In this document: positions 17,231 to 25,941 of the stretch, piece by piece | Layout: each line of letters begins with the position of its first letter | Numbering within the stretch: position 1 is the stretch's first letter | From: Microtetraspora glauca | GTDB taxonomy: Bacteria; Actinomycetota; Actinomycetes; Streptosporangiales; Streptosporangiaceae | Direction of reading: 5' to 3' | DNA: 64,000 nucleotides | Assembly: GCA_001570385.1 (NCBI GenBank) | Contig: BBYL01000027.1 | Coordinates: 79,923 to 143,922 of the forward strand | Notes under the pieces: model-generated | What the model saw: the letters and a program-made list of their open reading frames with translations, nothing else | What the model was told of the DNA's origin: nothing | The model's database searches: none | Translations under genes and position numbers: made by a program

Positions 17231-18250
17231 ATGAGCGTGACCGATGACCTGCGCCGACACCCGGTGACCTCGCCCGACGTCGTCGCCGTGGGAGAGGCGA
17301 TGCTGCTGTTGCAACCACCCGCGGGCGACGCACTGGGCTCGGCGGATCACCTGGAGGTCCACATCGCGGGGGCCGAACTGAACGTCTGCGCCGCGGTGGC
17401 GAGGCTGGGCCTGCGCGCTTCGTTCGCCTCTCGCGTCGGCGACGACCCGTTCGGGCTCCGCGTGGTCGCCGAGGCCCGCGCCCTGGGTGTGGCCGCCGAT
17501 CTGGTCGAGGTCGATCCGGAGCGTCCCACCGGGGTGTACTTCAAGGACGTCCGCCCGGACGGCCGACGGCGCGTCCACTACTACCGGCGCGGCTCCGCCG
17601 CCGCGGCCCTCGGGGGTGACGACGCCGCCCGGGTCCTGGCGTGCCGCCCCCGCGCCGTCGCCTTCACCGGCATCACCGCCGCGCTGGGGCAGGGACCCCT
17701 GGATCTCGTCCGCTCCCTGATCGACGGCGCCCACCGGGCCGGAACGATGGTCGTCCTGGACCCGAACTTCCGGCCCAACCTCGCCCCGACCGAACGCATC
17801 GCCGACGTCCTGCGCCCGATGCTCGACCGCGTCGGCCTCCTCGCCCTCGGACAGGACGAATCCGCCGACCTGCTCGGCGCCACACACCCCGAGGACGTCT
17901 TCGCCGCGGCACACGCAGCCGGCGTCAACGAGGTCCTGCTCAAGGGTGGCCCCGACGGGGTCTGGTACGCCGGCCCCGACGGCGCCCCCCGCCACATGCC
18001 GAGCGCCGCCGCCACCGTCCTCGACCCCGTGGGCGCGGGTGACGCCATGCTCGGCGGCTACCTGGCAGCCCGCCTCAGCGGCGCACCCCCCGAGGCGGCC
18101 GCCCGGATCGGCACCCACCTGGCCGCCGCCATCGTCGCGACGTACGGTGACAACGCGGGCCTCCCCCCGGAGGCCGAAGCCCGCGCCCTCCTGGCCACCG
18201 CTCTCCGAGCGGAGAGCCCGGCGGCTTCCGGAACGCCGGGACTCCCTTAA
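17231..18250 (+). CDS. kdgK: PfkB-family sugar kinase, likely 2-keto-3-deoxygluconate kinase
   Basis: 339 residues from ATG 17231 behind GAGGAG. PfkB signatures: GEAMLLLQPP start, HIAGAELNVCAAVARLG, YYRRGSAAAAL, LDPNFRPNLAPTE, and the ATP/anion-hole motif DPVGAGDAMLGGYLA with the catalytic Asp in GAGDA. The VxFxG...RRGSAA and LDPNxR segments are typical of 2-dehydro-3-deoxygluconokinases, which phosphorylate KDG from hexuronate or aldonate breakdown. Neighbours (IclR, hydroxyacid dehydrogenase) fit sugar-acid catabolism. Other PfkB substrates such as ribose or fructose are possible. Confidence 0.8.
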   Translation: MSVTDDLRRHPVTSPDVVAVGEAMLLLQPPAGDALGSADHLEVHIAGAELNVCAAVARLGLRASFASRVGDDPFGLRVVAEARALGVAADLVEVDPERPTGVYFKDVRPDGRRRVHYYRRGSAAAALGGDDAARVLACRPRAVAFTGITAALGQGPLDLVRSLIDGAHRAGTMVVLDPNFRPNLAPTERIADVLRPMLDRVGLLALGQDESADLLGATHPEDVFAAAHAAGVNEVLLKGGPDGVWYAGPDGAPRHMPSAAATVLDPVGAGDAMLGGYLAARLSGAPPEAAARIGTHLAAAIVATYGDNAGLPPEAEARALLATALRAESPAASGTPGLP

Positions 18251-18484
18251 CGCCTTGCTGGTAGTTGACGTTCGTCTCGCGGTGCGATGCGGGCGTCCCC
18301 CGGGCAACTCGTACCTGTCCGGCAGCGGGTGAGCCCTTCGCGTCCGGTTCGGGTCGCCACGTCCCCGGACCAGCGGAGCTTTCACAGCCGTCCGCCTCGC
18401 GGCCGGCGCAGCTCGCCGGGCTGCCGGTAGACGTTGAATGGCAAATCGGGGACACTTGTTCTCCCCTATGCGGAGGGTCGATAG

Positions 18485-18700
18485 ATGGTTGGGACATATC
18501 TTTATCTGCTGGTGGCCTGGGCCGTTCCGGCAGTGGTTTTGTTCTTTCTCATCTACTGGGCGGTTCGGCTGGCGATCAGGCATGAGGCGCGACGGAATTC
18601 AAGTCTGCATGTGCGTGTGACGGCGGAGCGCGCGGCTCAGCGTCGTGAATGGGCGGAGCGCGAGGCTCGACGGAATGCGGAAGCGCACGACGAACTGTAG
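18485..18700 (+). CDS. Small single-helix membrane protein
   Basis: 71 residues from ATG 18485, with GGAGGG 7 bases upstream. One membrane helix (LVAWAVPAVVLFFLIYWAVR) is followed by a strongly charged, Arg/Glu-rich helical tail (TAERAAQRREWAEREARRNA). This is a common layout in small actinobacterial membrane proteins of unknown role. No neighbour suggests a function. Confidence 0.65.
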   Translation: MVGTYLYLLVAWAVPAVVLFFLIYWAVRLAIRHEARRNSSLHVRVTAERAAQRREWAEREARRNAEAHDEL

Positions 18701-18824
18701 TCGGGTGGTCTCGCCGGGCAGAGGGGGCCGCGAGGCGGTGCGGAGCGCCGCCCTTGATCCCGATGAGCCAATTACGCGGCACATATGCTGCGGACGATCG
18801 GATCCGTCGCAAGAGTGGGGGACT

Positions 18825-18977
18825 GTGGCAAATGAGGGAGCATCCCATGCTCGTCGCCTCGGGGCGGGTGCTCGCCTTGGTGTGATTCTGGCGGTGGCGT
18901 CTTCGGTGAACTACCTTGCATGGCTGGGGTGGGACCGGGAAAAGGATGTCGATAAGTTCCGCACTCCGGGTGATTAA
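18825..18977 (+). CDS. Small membrane protein, possibly truncated
   Basis: 50 residues from GTG 18825. It has one hydrophobic segment and ends with VNYLAWLGWDREKDVDKFRT. NYxAWLGWDxxxDVD is a motif I associate with short conserved streptomycete membrane proteins of unknown function that normally continue further, so this copy may be cut short. The start is uncertain. Confidence 0.45.
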   Translation: MANEGASHARRLGAGARLGVILAVASSVNYLAWLGWDREKDVDKFRTPGD

Positions 18978-19051
18978 GACGCGCCGGGCGGTTATTCAGC
19001 GCACGTGGAACTCAGCCGGCAGCGAGCAGGGTGGCGCGGATGCCGTTCACA

Positions 19052-19084
19052 CCAGTGCCCGGCTAACGCGTAGCCGGGCACTGG
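19052..19084. terminator. Perfect 14-bp hairpin
   Basis: CCAGTGCCCGGCTA and TAGCCGGGCACTGG pair perfectly around ACGCG. It lies between the small membrane protein gene and the IS630 relic, about 137 bp past the stop of the rhamnosidase operon. It is strong enough to act as a bidirectional terminator, though no T-run follows. It could also be an end of the lost mobile element. Confidence 0.5.
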
Positions 19085-19089
19085 GTGCG

Positions 19090-19215
19090 GGGTAGACACC
19101 GGGACGGGGCCCATCGCCCAGCCCGTCCAGTCGGTCGGCGACGAATCGGCCCCGCCACCTGGTCACCGTCCCCGTGCCATGCCCAACCGAGCCGCGACCG
19201 CGAGCCTCACAAGTA
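19090..19215 (-). pseudogene. IS630-type transposase fragment
   Basis: On the minus strand one frame reads AVAARLGMA, and after a one-frame change VTRWRGRFVADRLDGLGDGP and RPGV. This is the helix-turn-helix part of IS630-family transposases (ARLG..., VxRWRxRFxxxRLDGLxDxPRPG). Only about 40 codons remain, with a frameshift, so it is a relic abutting the end of the rhamnosidase gene. Confidence 0.65.
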
Positions 19216-19220
19216 GCTCA

Positions 19221-21839
19221 CTAGCCCAGGTCGTCCCACTCCTGGAGGAGGTGGGCCGTGGCCGCCGCAGGGGCCGTGAACGACCAGCGGCCCGGCGGCA
19301 GGTTCAGGGCGCAGCCCCCGTCGGCCAGCCTGGTGGTCGGCAGTTGCTCGCTGAGACCCATGAGGAAGGTGCCGTTGACGGTCATCCCGTCCCACGCGCC
19401 GCGCACGGGCAGCACCGCGCGGGCGGTCACGCCCTCCGGGACGGCGAACGTGAACTGGACCCCGTCGGGTCCGGCCCGCCAGCCCGACTCGACGGTCCCC
19501 GACGCGCTCTCGTAGCGGGCGTGCGCCTGACGCAGCAGCGGGACGGGGCCGGGACGCAGCAGCAGCTCGCCGAAGCCGCCACCCGTCCCGCGCGGGTCGT
19601 CGCCCAGGCCCGCCACGTGCCGGAACAGCCAGTCGCCCACGCAGCCGTAGGCGTAGTGGTTGAAGGAGTTCATGGCCGGCGTCTGCAGGCCGTGCCGGTG
19701 GTGCCAGGCGTCCCAGCGCTCCCACATGGTGGTCGCCCCGGCGCGGAGCTGGTAGCGCCAGGACGGATAGCCCTCTTGGTTGAAGATCCGGCACGCCAGG
19801 TCGTGGTGGCCGGTCTCCGACAGCACGGGCAGCAGCAGGGGGGTGCCGACGAAGCCCGTCATGAGCCGGTGTCCGTCGGCGCGGACCAGCTCGGCCAGCG
19901 CCTGCGCCGACGCGGCCCGGTCCTCGGGCGGGACCAGGTCCCAGGCGAGGGCGACGGCGTAGCCGGTCTGCGTCTCGGTGTGCAGCCTCGGCCCGCTGAG
20001 GAAGGCCCGCTGGAAGGCGCCCGACACGCGGGTGAACGCCTCGCCGTACTCCGGCGCGTGCGGCTCGCCGAGCACGTCGGCCACGTGTGCGACCAGGCGG
20101 AGGCTGCGGGCGAGGGCGGCGGTGGCGATGAGGCTCTTGGGCGTCTCGACCGTGCCGGGGGCCAGCCAGTCGCCCAGGGCCCTGCCCGGTCTGATGCCGT
20201 CCTCGGCCTGGGCCAGGCAGTAGTCGGCCCACCGCCGCATCGGGTCGTACGCGCGGCGCAGCGTGCGGTCGTCGCCGTAGCGCCGCCACAGCAGCCACGG
20301 CACCTCGACCAGCGCGTCGGACCACACGGGGGAGTCGTATCCGTACTCGGGCAGGACCGGCGCGACATGCGGGACCGCGCCGTCGGCCCGCTGCCCGTCG
20401 ATCAGCGTCGTCACCCAGCCGGACAGGAACGCCTGCGTGTGCCGCAGGAAGCTGAGCGTCGAGCCGAACACCGAGATGTCGGCCGTCCAGCCGGTCCGCT
20501 CGTCGCGCTGCGGGCAGTCGGTCGGCACGCTCACCAGGTTGCCGTCCGCCGACGCGCCGATGTTGGCGACGAGTTGCCGTACGGCGGGATCGCTCACGGT
20601 CAGCGAGCCGGTGACGGCGAGCGCGGAGGACAGCAGCACCGCCTCCAGGTCGTCCGGGGTCAGCGTGCCCGGCCAGCCGGTGACCTCCGCGTACCGGAAC
20701 CCGTGCAGGGTGAACGCGGGCTCCACGACGTGCGAGCCGGGGCCGAGGACGAACTCGTCACGCTGGTCCGCGGTGCGCAGGTTGTCGGTGTAGAGCCGCC
20801 CGGTCGCGGTCAGCTCCTCCCCGTGCCGCACCACGATCCGTACGGGGCCCGGCGCGTCGACGCGCAGCCGTACGCGCCCGACGACGTTCCGCCCGAAGTC
20901 GGCCACCTGGACGCCCGGCGCGGGTTCGGTCACGGACACGGCGGGCACCGTGCCGATCACCCGCACCGGGGGAGCGGGGTCGGCCTCCACCAGGATCTCC
21001 GAGGCGGCCGTCGTCTCGGCGGGTCCGACCTGCCGGGAGGGGGCCTGGACGGTCTCGCCCATCACCAGGTCGGCGCGCGGGCGGCCGAGATCCCGCCGGG
21101 TCCAGGCCGCGTCCGTGGCGAACACGCGGCGGACCCCGTCGTCGTCCCGCACGAGCACCTGGGCGCTGGCGGCGGGCCGGTCGCCGTAGCGGCGCGGGCC
21201 TCCGCCGGCGACGTGACCCGCGTACCAGCCGGGAGCGAGCCACAGCTCCAGCTCGTTCTCGCCGGGTACGAGCAGCTCCGTGAGCTCCAGCAGCCGATAG
21301 CGCGTCCGGTGGCCGTAGTCGGTCCAGCCGGGGGCCAGTTCCTCCTCGCCCAGCCGTACCCCGTTGAGCAGCGCCCGGTAGACGCCCAGCGCGGTGGCGG
21401 CCAGCCAGGCGCGCCCGGGAGCGGGACGCCACGTGAACGACCCGCGCAGGCTCACCGCCGCCCGAGGGTCGCCCGCCAGCCAGGGGGCGTCCCACCCACC
21501 GCGCGCCCGCAGGCCCGTGGTGAACGCGCCGGTCGCGTGTCCTTCCACACTCCACGTGTACGGCGTCAGCGGCGCCAGCCACTCATCCGGCACGTCCGCG
21601 TAGTGCGATCCGGCAGGCACGGGCGACCGCCCCACCTCGCGCCCGTCCGAGGACACCACCAGGGTGGCCTCCCTGAGCAGCCGGGCGTTCCACGACAGCC
21701 GGGGCGACGGTTCGTCCACGCCCACCGGATCCGCCAGACCGCACGTCAGGCCCGCCCGTGAACCGGGCGGGGCCGAACGGATGAACGGCGCCTGCGCGCC
21801 TGAGACCTGCACTCCGAGCACCCCCGAATCCCGGTTCAC
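19221..21839 (-). CDS. GH78 alpha-L-rhamnosidase
   Basis: About 872 residues from GTG 21839, which overlaps the previous stop (GTGA). GTG 21812 is an alternative. It hydrolyses terminal alpha-L-rhamnose from glycosides or pectic side chains. N-terminal beta domains (PSPRLSWNARL, then ALGVYRALLNGVRLGEEELAPGWTDY split across the family motif) lead to the (alpha/alpha)6 catalytic domain with the hallmark CPQRDERTGWTAD near residues 440-452, then SPVWSDALVEVPW, TPAMNSFNHYAYGCVGDWLF and a C-terminal beta domain. No signal peptide is visible, so the enzyme probably acts on imported oligosaccharides. It is the last gene of an ABC transporter operon. Confidence 0.92.
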   Translation of the reverse strand: MNRDSGVLGVQVSGAQAPFIRSAPPGSRAGLTCGLADPVGVDEPSPRLSWNARLLREATLVVSSDGREVGRSPVPAGSHYADVPDEWLAPLTPYTWSVEGHATGAFTTGLRARGGWDAPWLAGDPRAAVSLRGSFTWRPAPGRAWLAATALGVYRALLNGVRLGEEELAPGWTDYGHRTRYRLLELTELLVPGENELELWLAPGWYAGHVAGGGPRRYGDRPAASAQVLVRDDDGVRRVFATDAAWTRRDLGRPRADLVMGETVQAPSRQVGPAETTAASEILVEADPAPPVRVIGTVPAVSVTEPAPGVQVADFGRNVVGRVRLRVDAPGPVRIVVRHGEELTATGRLYTDNLRTADQRDEFVLGPGSHVVEPAFTLHGFRYAEVTGWPGTLTPDDLEAVLLSSALAVTGSLTVSDPAVRQLVANIGASADGNLVSVPTDCPQRDERTGWTADISVFGSTLSFLRHTQAFLSGWVTTLIDGQRADGAVPHVAPVLPEYGYDSPVWSDALVEVPWLLWRRYGDDRTLRRAYDPMRRWADYCLAQAEDGIRPGRALGDWLAPGTVETPKSLIATAALARSLRLVAHVADVLGEPHAPEYGEAFTRVSGAFQRAFLSGPRLHTETQTGYAVALAWDLVPPEDRAASAQALAELVRADGHRLMTGFVGTPLLLPVLSETGHHDLACRIFNQEGYPSWRYQLRAGATTMWERWDAWHHRHGLQTPAMNSFNHYAYGCVGDWLFRHVAGLGDDPRGTGGGFGELLLRPGPVPLLRQAHARYESASGTVESGWRAGPDGVQFTFAVPEGVTARAVLPVRGAWDGMTVNGTFLMGLSEQLPTTRLADGGCALNLPPGRWSFTAPAAATAHLLQEWDDLG

Positions 21840-22825
21840 GCATCGAGCCCGGTGGTGAAGGCGTTGTGCAGACCGTCGACGTCGACGCCGGACAGGCTCG
21901 GCGCCATCACGTTGATCAGCAGCACGAAGCACGCGTCCTGCTCCGGGTACATCCACCACTGGCACCCCGAGGCGCCGCCGTGCCCGTACAGGCGCCGGTC
22001 GAGCAGCCCGGGAGCCGAGTGGCGCAGGTTCCAGGTGAGGCCCCAGTCCTGCCCGGCGTTGACCGGGTCGGGCTGCAGCTTGACCAGACCCGTCGTCTGC
22101 GGGGTGGTCATGGCGGCCAGGGTGGTCGGGTGGATCAGCTCGCGGTCGCCGCGCAGCAGCGCCCCGCCCAGCGCCAGGAGGTCCTCGGCGCGGGAGAACA
22201 GCGCCCCTGCCGGGTGGCGGAGCCGTATGAACTTGTCGAAGTCGAAGCCAGGCCCGAGCAGTTCGATGCCGTGGACCTCGGCCGCGTCGCACGCCGGGTC
22301 GAACGTGATCCGCCCGCCGCCGGGCACCAGCGTGTTCAGGTCGGAGTCGATCACGTCGGCCACGTCGCGGCCCGTGACGTCGCGGACCATCTCCGCGATA
22401 CCGGCGAAGGCCAGGTTGGAGTACTGGCTGAGCGTGCCCGCCTCGAACATCGACGGCGCGGTGACGAGGTGCTCCAGCAGGTCGTCGGGCGTGAGCGTCT
22501 GCTCGGCGATGCCGCTGGTGTGGGTGAGCAGGTGCCAGAGCGTCACGTCCGGCCGCGCGAAGTTCGGCAGTACGTCCCGCAGCGGGCGGCGCAGCGACAG
22601 CAACCCGCGCTCGACCTGGCGCAGGGCGGCCAGCCCCATCAGCGGCTTGGTCACCGAGAACAGCGCGAAGTGGTCCTCTGTCCTGGTCGCGCGGCCGTCG
22701 TGCTCGCCGAATGCCTCCAGCACCTGGATCCCGTCGGAGGTGGCGGCGCCGAACACCGCGCACGGCAGCCGCCCCTCCTTGATCTCGCGCCTGACCCAGT
22801 CGAGCGCGATGCCGTGAGTGGTCAT
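21836..22825 (-). CDS. Serine hydrolase, beta-lactamase/class C esterase family
   Basis: 329 residues from ATG 22825 (ATGA overlap with the permease gene). The Ser-x-x-Lys motif is in LFSVTKPLMGLAAL, and Tyr-x-Asn in LSQYSNLAFAGIAEMV. The third motif region is HGGASGCQWW. These mark the penicillin-binding-protein/class C beta-lactamase fold. In sugar operons such proteins usually act as esterases or transesterases (for example deacylating plant sugars), not as resistance enzymes. No signal peptide, so cytoplasmic. It sits between permease and rhamnosidase genes, suggesting removal of an ester group from the imported glycoside. Confidence 0.88.
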   Translation of the reverse strand: MTTHGIALDWVRREIKEGRLPCAVFGAATSDGIQVLEAFGEHDGRATRTEDHFALFSVTKPLMGLAALRQVERGLLSLRRPLRDVLPNFARPDVTLWHLLTHTSGIAEQTLTPDDLLEHLVTAPSMFEAGTLSQYSNLAFAGIAEMVRDVTGRDVADVIDSDLNTLVPGGGRITFDPACDAAEVHGIELLGPGFDFDKFIRLRHPAGALFSRAEDLLALGGALLRGDRELIHPTTLAAMTTPQTTGLVKLQPDPVNAGQDWGLTWNLRHSAPGLLDRRLYGHGGASGCQWWMYPEQDACFVLLINVMAPSLSGVDVDGLHNAFTTGLDA

Positions 22826-23640
22826 CCCTTTAATGCACCTTCCGTAAGACCGGCCAGGACGCGCTTCTGCGCGACGACGTACACCGCCACGAGGGGCAGC
22901 GTGGTGAGCAGGACGTGGGCGAAGACGAGGTTCCAGTTCAGGCTCTGCAAGGTGCCGGAGGCGAACTGGAACAGGCTCAGCGGCAGCGTGGCGTTCGCGC
23001 TGCCCTGGAGCAGGAAGAGGGCGAAGAAGAAGTCGTTCCAGACGTTGATGATCAGGACCACGCTGCCGACGAACAGCACCGGCCGCAGCAGGGGCAGCAG
23101 GATGCGGACGAAGACCTGCGGGCGGGAGGCGCCGTCGATGGCGGCGGCGTCCTCCAGGTCGCGGGGGAACGCCCGGACGAATCCGGTCGCCAGGAAGATC
23201 ACGATGCCCAGGCGGCAGCCGGTCATCGTGAGCACGTAGCCGAGCGAGCCGCCGTCCAGCGACAGGGCGCGCAGCAGGTAGACGGTCGGGATGATCGACG
23301 GCGGTAGCAGGATCGACAGCCCCATCACGAAGTAGGCCGCCTGCAACCACCGCGACCGGCTGCGCCCGAACGCCCACGCCGCCGCCGCGCCGAGGAACAC
23401 CACGGCCACCACGATCGGCACGGTCACCTTGAGGCTGTTGACCAGCCCCATCAGGTAGCCGCCCCGGTCGAGCACGATGCCGTAGTTCTCGGCGATCGCC
23501 CACGTCCTGGGCAGGCCGAGGCCCAGCTCGGCTGCCTCGCCCGCGGGTTTGAACGAGTTGACGACCACGAGCCAGATGGGCACGAGCACCCACGGGATCG
23601 CGAAGAGTGTCAGCGCCGTGTACTTGAGGACCGCTCTCAT
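22822..23640 (-). CDS. Sugar ABC transporter permease (MalG-like)
   Basis: 272 residues from ATG 23640 (ATGA overlap). About six membrane helices, and the cytoplasmic EAA loop that docks the ATPase reads DLEDAAAIDGASRPQVFVRI. The start MRAVLKYTALTLFAIPWVLV and the ending KRVLAGLTEGALKG are typical of MalG/CUT1-type permeases. It pairs with the next permease upstream. No ATPase gene lies in the operon, so a shared MsiK-type ATPase is expected. Confidence 0.92.
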   Translation of the reverse strand: MRAVLKYTALTLFAIPWVLVPIWLVVVNSFKPAGEAAELGLGLPRTWAIAENYGIVLDRGGYLMGLVNSLKVTVPIVVAVVFLGAAAAWAFGRSRSRWLQAAYFVMGLSILLPPSIIPTVYLLRALSLDGGSLGYVLTMTGCRLGIVIFLATGFVRAFPRDLEDAAAIDGASRPQVFVRILLPLLRPVLFVGSVVLIINVWNDFFFALFLLQGSANATLPLSLFQFASGTLQSLNWNLVFAHVLLTTLPLVAVYVVAQKRVLAGLTEGALKG

Positions 23641-24491
23641 CCCGTCACCTCTCTGCGCCGCAGCCACCACACGAGAGGCACGGCGGTGGCGATCACCAAC
23701 AGCGTCACGGTGAAGCCCAGCGCGCTGGCGGAGCCGAAGAAGCCCTGCCCCCACTGCTGGCGCATCACCACGTTCAGGGCCCGCGTGTGGTCGCCGGGCC
23801 CGCCGCCGGTGGTGGCGGCGATCACGTCGTACGCGCTGAGCGCGCCCACCAGCGTGACCGCCACGTTGAAGGTCAGCGCCGGGGCGAGCAGCGGGAACAC
23901 CACCCGCCGGAACCGGGTCCACGGCCCGGCCCCGTCGACCTTCGCCGACTCCAGCAGCGACTTCGGGATGGAGTTGAGGCCCGCGATGTAGACGAGGGTG
24001 ATCAGCCCGCTCCACTTCCACGCGTCGATGAACGCGACCACCACCAGCGCGGTGGACGGTTCGCCCAGCCACGCCCACTCGACGCCGAGGAAGGAGTTGA
24101 TCGCCCCGTCGGGGGCGAGCAGCCCGCGCCAGATGTATCCGGCGGCCAGTGGCGAGATGAGCGTCGGCAGGAAGAACGCCGAGCGGAAGACGGTGTTGAT
24201 CCCGCTGGTCCGCTGGAGGGCCAGGGCCAGCGAGAGGCTGACCGTGTTCTGGATCGCCATGCACAGGATCGCGTACAGCACGGTCACGGTGACCGCGTTG
24301 GCCAGCAGGTCCTGGTCGATCAGCGTGCGGACGTTCTCCAGCCCGTTCCAGGTGATCTCGGCTCGGAAGCTCGTCCAGGAGGAGAACGCGAACCGGACGT
24401 TGAGCAGGAACGGGGCGACGAAGAAGACCGTGACCAGCACGATCGCGGGCAGTGCCCACGGCAGCCAGGCCGCCCTGTTCCGCATCACCAT
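23637..24491 (-). CDS. Sugar ABC transporter permease (MalF-like)
   Basis: 284 residues from ATG 24491; ATG 24485, which overlaps the solute-binding stop as TGATG, is equally possible. It has about six membrane helices, a periplasmic loop after helix 1 (FSSWTSFRAEITWNGLENVR) and the EAA loop SLLESAKVDGAGPWTRFRRV. The TTGGGPGDHTRALNVVMRQQ segment is typical of the CUT1 family. It forms the channel with the MalG-like partner. Confidence 0.92.
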   Translation of the reverse strand: MVMRNRAAWLPWALPAIVLVTVFFVAPFLLNVRFAFSSWTSFRAEITWNGLENVRTLIDQDLLANAVTVTVLYAILCMAIQNTVSLSLALALQRTSGINTVFRSAFFLPTLISPLAAGYIWRGLLAPDGAINSFLGVEWAWLGEPSTALVVVAFIDAWKWSGLITLVYIAGLNSIPKSLLESAKVDGAGPWTRFRRVVFPLLAPALTFNVAVTLVGALSAYDVIAATTGGGPGDHTRALNVVMRQQWGQGFFGSASALGFTVTLLVIATAVPLVWWLRRREVTG

Positions 24492-25792
24492 CCGGGCAGC
24501 CCTGCCGCCTTGGCCGCCTGCTCGACCTGGCCCTGTAGCTGGGTCGCCGCCTTCTGCGGATCCTTCTGCCCGGCGATCAGCTCGGACATGAGCTGGGCCA
24601 GCCCGCCCATGCCGGGGATGTCGGAGTTGAAGGCGATGACCGCGCCGGTGTCGTACGCCTTCTTGACGTCCTGCAGCACGGACGAGACGCCCTGCGGGTT
24701 GGGCACGTCCTTGAACACGGGGAAGGTCTTGGACGCGGTGACGTACTCGGCGTAGGCCGGGCCGGTCATGAAGCGCACGAAGTCGAGCGACGCCTTCTCC
24801 CGCGCCGCGTCACCGGTCTTGGGCAGGTAGAACGTGCCGATCGGGCCGGGCGCGTAGGTCGCGAGCGGCTTGTCGCTCGACAGGCCGACGAAGCCGACGG
24901 ACTCGTCGACGGTCTTCTGGTCGCCGCCCGCGGCCGCGAGGAGGGCCGGGAGCATGTCGGAGTGCTGGGCGACCATGGCGGCCTTGCCGGTCACGAGGGC
25001 CTTCATGGAGTCCTCGAACTTGGCGGTGACGATGTCCTTGTTGAAGCAGCCGTCGGCCTTCAGCTTGGCGTAGGCGGTCAGGCCGGCGACGAAGGGCGAG
25101 CCCGCGTCGGCCAGCGTGCTGCTGTGGCCCGCGATGGCCTTGCCGTACGCGTTGGACTGGTTGGCGCCTGCCAGGTAGAGGATGGGCAGGATCTGCACCG
25201 GCCAGATCGACCCGCCCGACTCGAAGACCGGCGTGACCCCGGCGGCCTTGAGCGTGGGGCAGGCGGCGGCGAGCTCGGCGAAGTTCGTGGGCGGGGTCAG
25301 CCCGGCCGCGGTGAAGACCTTCTTGTTGTAGTAGAGGCCGAAGACCTGGGGGAAGCCGGTGATGGCGGCGTAGACCTTGCCGTTGACGGACCCGGCGGAC
25401 TGGTAGAGGTCGCCGGACCTGGCGATGTACGCCTCGCCGGTCAGGTCGCGCAGGTTCTCGGCCGGGTTGAGGGCGAGCAGGCCGCTCGTCGTCGCGTGGT
25501 ACTCCAGGATGTCCGGGCGGTCGCCGGTGGCCCACTTGGTCTGGGTGGTGTCCTCGAAGCCGTCGGACGGGATCGACACGAGCTCGATCTTGTGGCCGGA
25601 CTGCTTCTCGAACTTCTTGTACATCTCCAGCAGCGGCGCCGGGTCCGCGCTGTTGTGCCACAGGGTCAGCTTCACCTGACCGGTCCCCTCCGGGGCGGAC
25701 GACCCGCAGCCGGAGAGAGACAGGGCGAGGGCGGCCCCGATCGCCGCGCCGAGCAGACGAGATGGTGCTCTCACGCCCGTGCTCCTGTTCAT
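24485..25792 (-). CDS. Sugar ABC transporter solute-binding lipoprotein
   Basis: 435 residues from ATG 25792. A lipoprotein signal ends LSLSGC with the modified Cys at 29, followed by a Ser/Gly linker and a family 1 extracellular solute-binding domain: KLTLWHNSADPAPLLEMYKK, FPQVFGLYYNKKVFTAAGLT and GKAAMVAQHSDMLPALLAAA. It captures the sugar outside the membrane for the two permeases encoded next. First gene of the operon, directly under the two LacI-type operators. With a rhamnosidase in the operon, a rhamnosylated oligosaccharide is the likely ligand. Confidence 0.93.
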   Translation of the reverse strand: MNRSTGVRAPSRLLGAAIGAALALSLSGCGSSAPEGTGQVKLTLWHNSADPAPLLEMYKKFEKQSGHKIELVSIPSDGFEDTTQTKWATGDRPDILEYHATTSGLLALNPAENLRDLTGEAYIARSGDLYQSAGSVNGKVYAAITGFPQVFGLYYNKKVFTAAGLTPPTNFAELAAACPTLKAAGVTPVFESGGSIWPVQILPILYLAGANQSNAYGKAIAGHSSTLADAGSPFVAGLTAYAKLKADGCFNKDIVTAKFEDSMKALVTGKAAMVAQHSDMLPALLAAAGGDQKTVDESVGFVGLSSDKPLATYAPGPIGTFYLPKTGDAAREKASLDFVRFMTGPAYAEYVTASKTFPVFKDVPNPQGVSSVLQDVKKAYDTGAVIAFNSDIPGMGGLAQLMSELIAGQKDPQKAATQLQGQVEQAAKAAGLPGW

Positions 25793-25807
25793 GTTGGGGA
25801 GTATTAT

Positions 25808-25821
25808 GTAGAACGTTCTCC
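25808..25821. promoter_or_regulatory. LacI-type operator, site 1
   Basis: GTAGAACGTTCTCC differs at one base from the perfect palindrome GTAGAACGTTCTAC. It lies 16 bp upstream of the solute-binding protein start, where a bound repressor would block the operon. Confidence 0.65.
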
Positions 25822-25904
25822 ATTGTTAGGGCACGAGAGAATCGCCCGTCAAGAGGTAGACCTAAGTAGCGGTGACGGGCTAGCCTCACGTTTCAGAAAA
25901 GTGT

Positions 25905-25918
25905 GTAGTTCGTTCTAC
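25905..25918. promoter_or_regulatory. LacI-type operator, site 2
   Basis: GTAGTTCGTTCTAC matches the same palindrome GTAGAACGTTCTAC with two differences, 97 bp from site 1 centre to centre and 23 bp upstream of the lacI-type start. Two sites in one divergent gap suggest joint control of the operon and autoregulation, possibly with looping. Confidence 0.6.
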
Positions 25919-25941
25919 GAAAGCTCTATGAAGGACGGCGT

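Noticed and set aside
19179..21761. 860-codon plus-strand frame opposite the rhamnosidase gene
   Set aside because: Composition is that of an antisense shadow and no family pattern is visible.
21840..22763. A single 1180-codon frame that would fuse the rhamnosidase to a long N-terminal extension
   Set aside because: The extension is Arg/Ala-rich nonsense lying opposite in frame to the beta-lactamase-like gene on the same strand. The rhamnosidase sense starts at about 21839.
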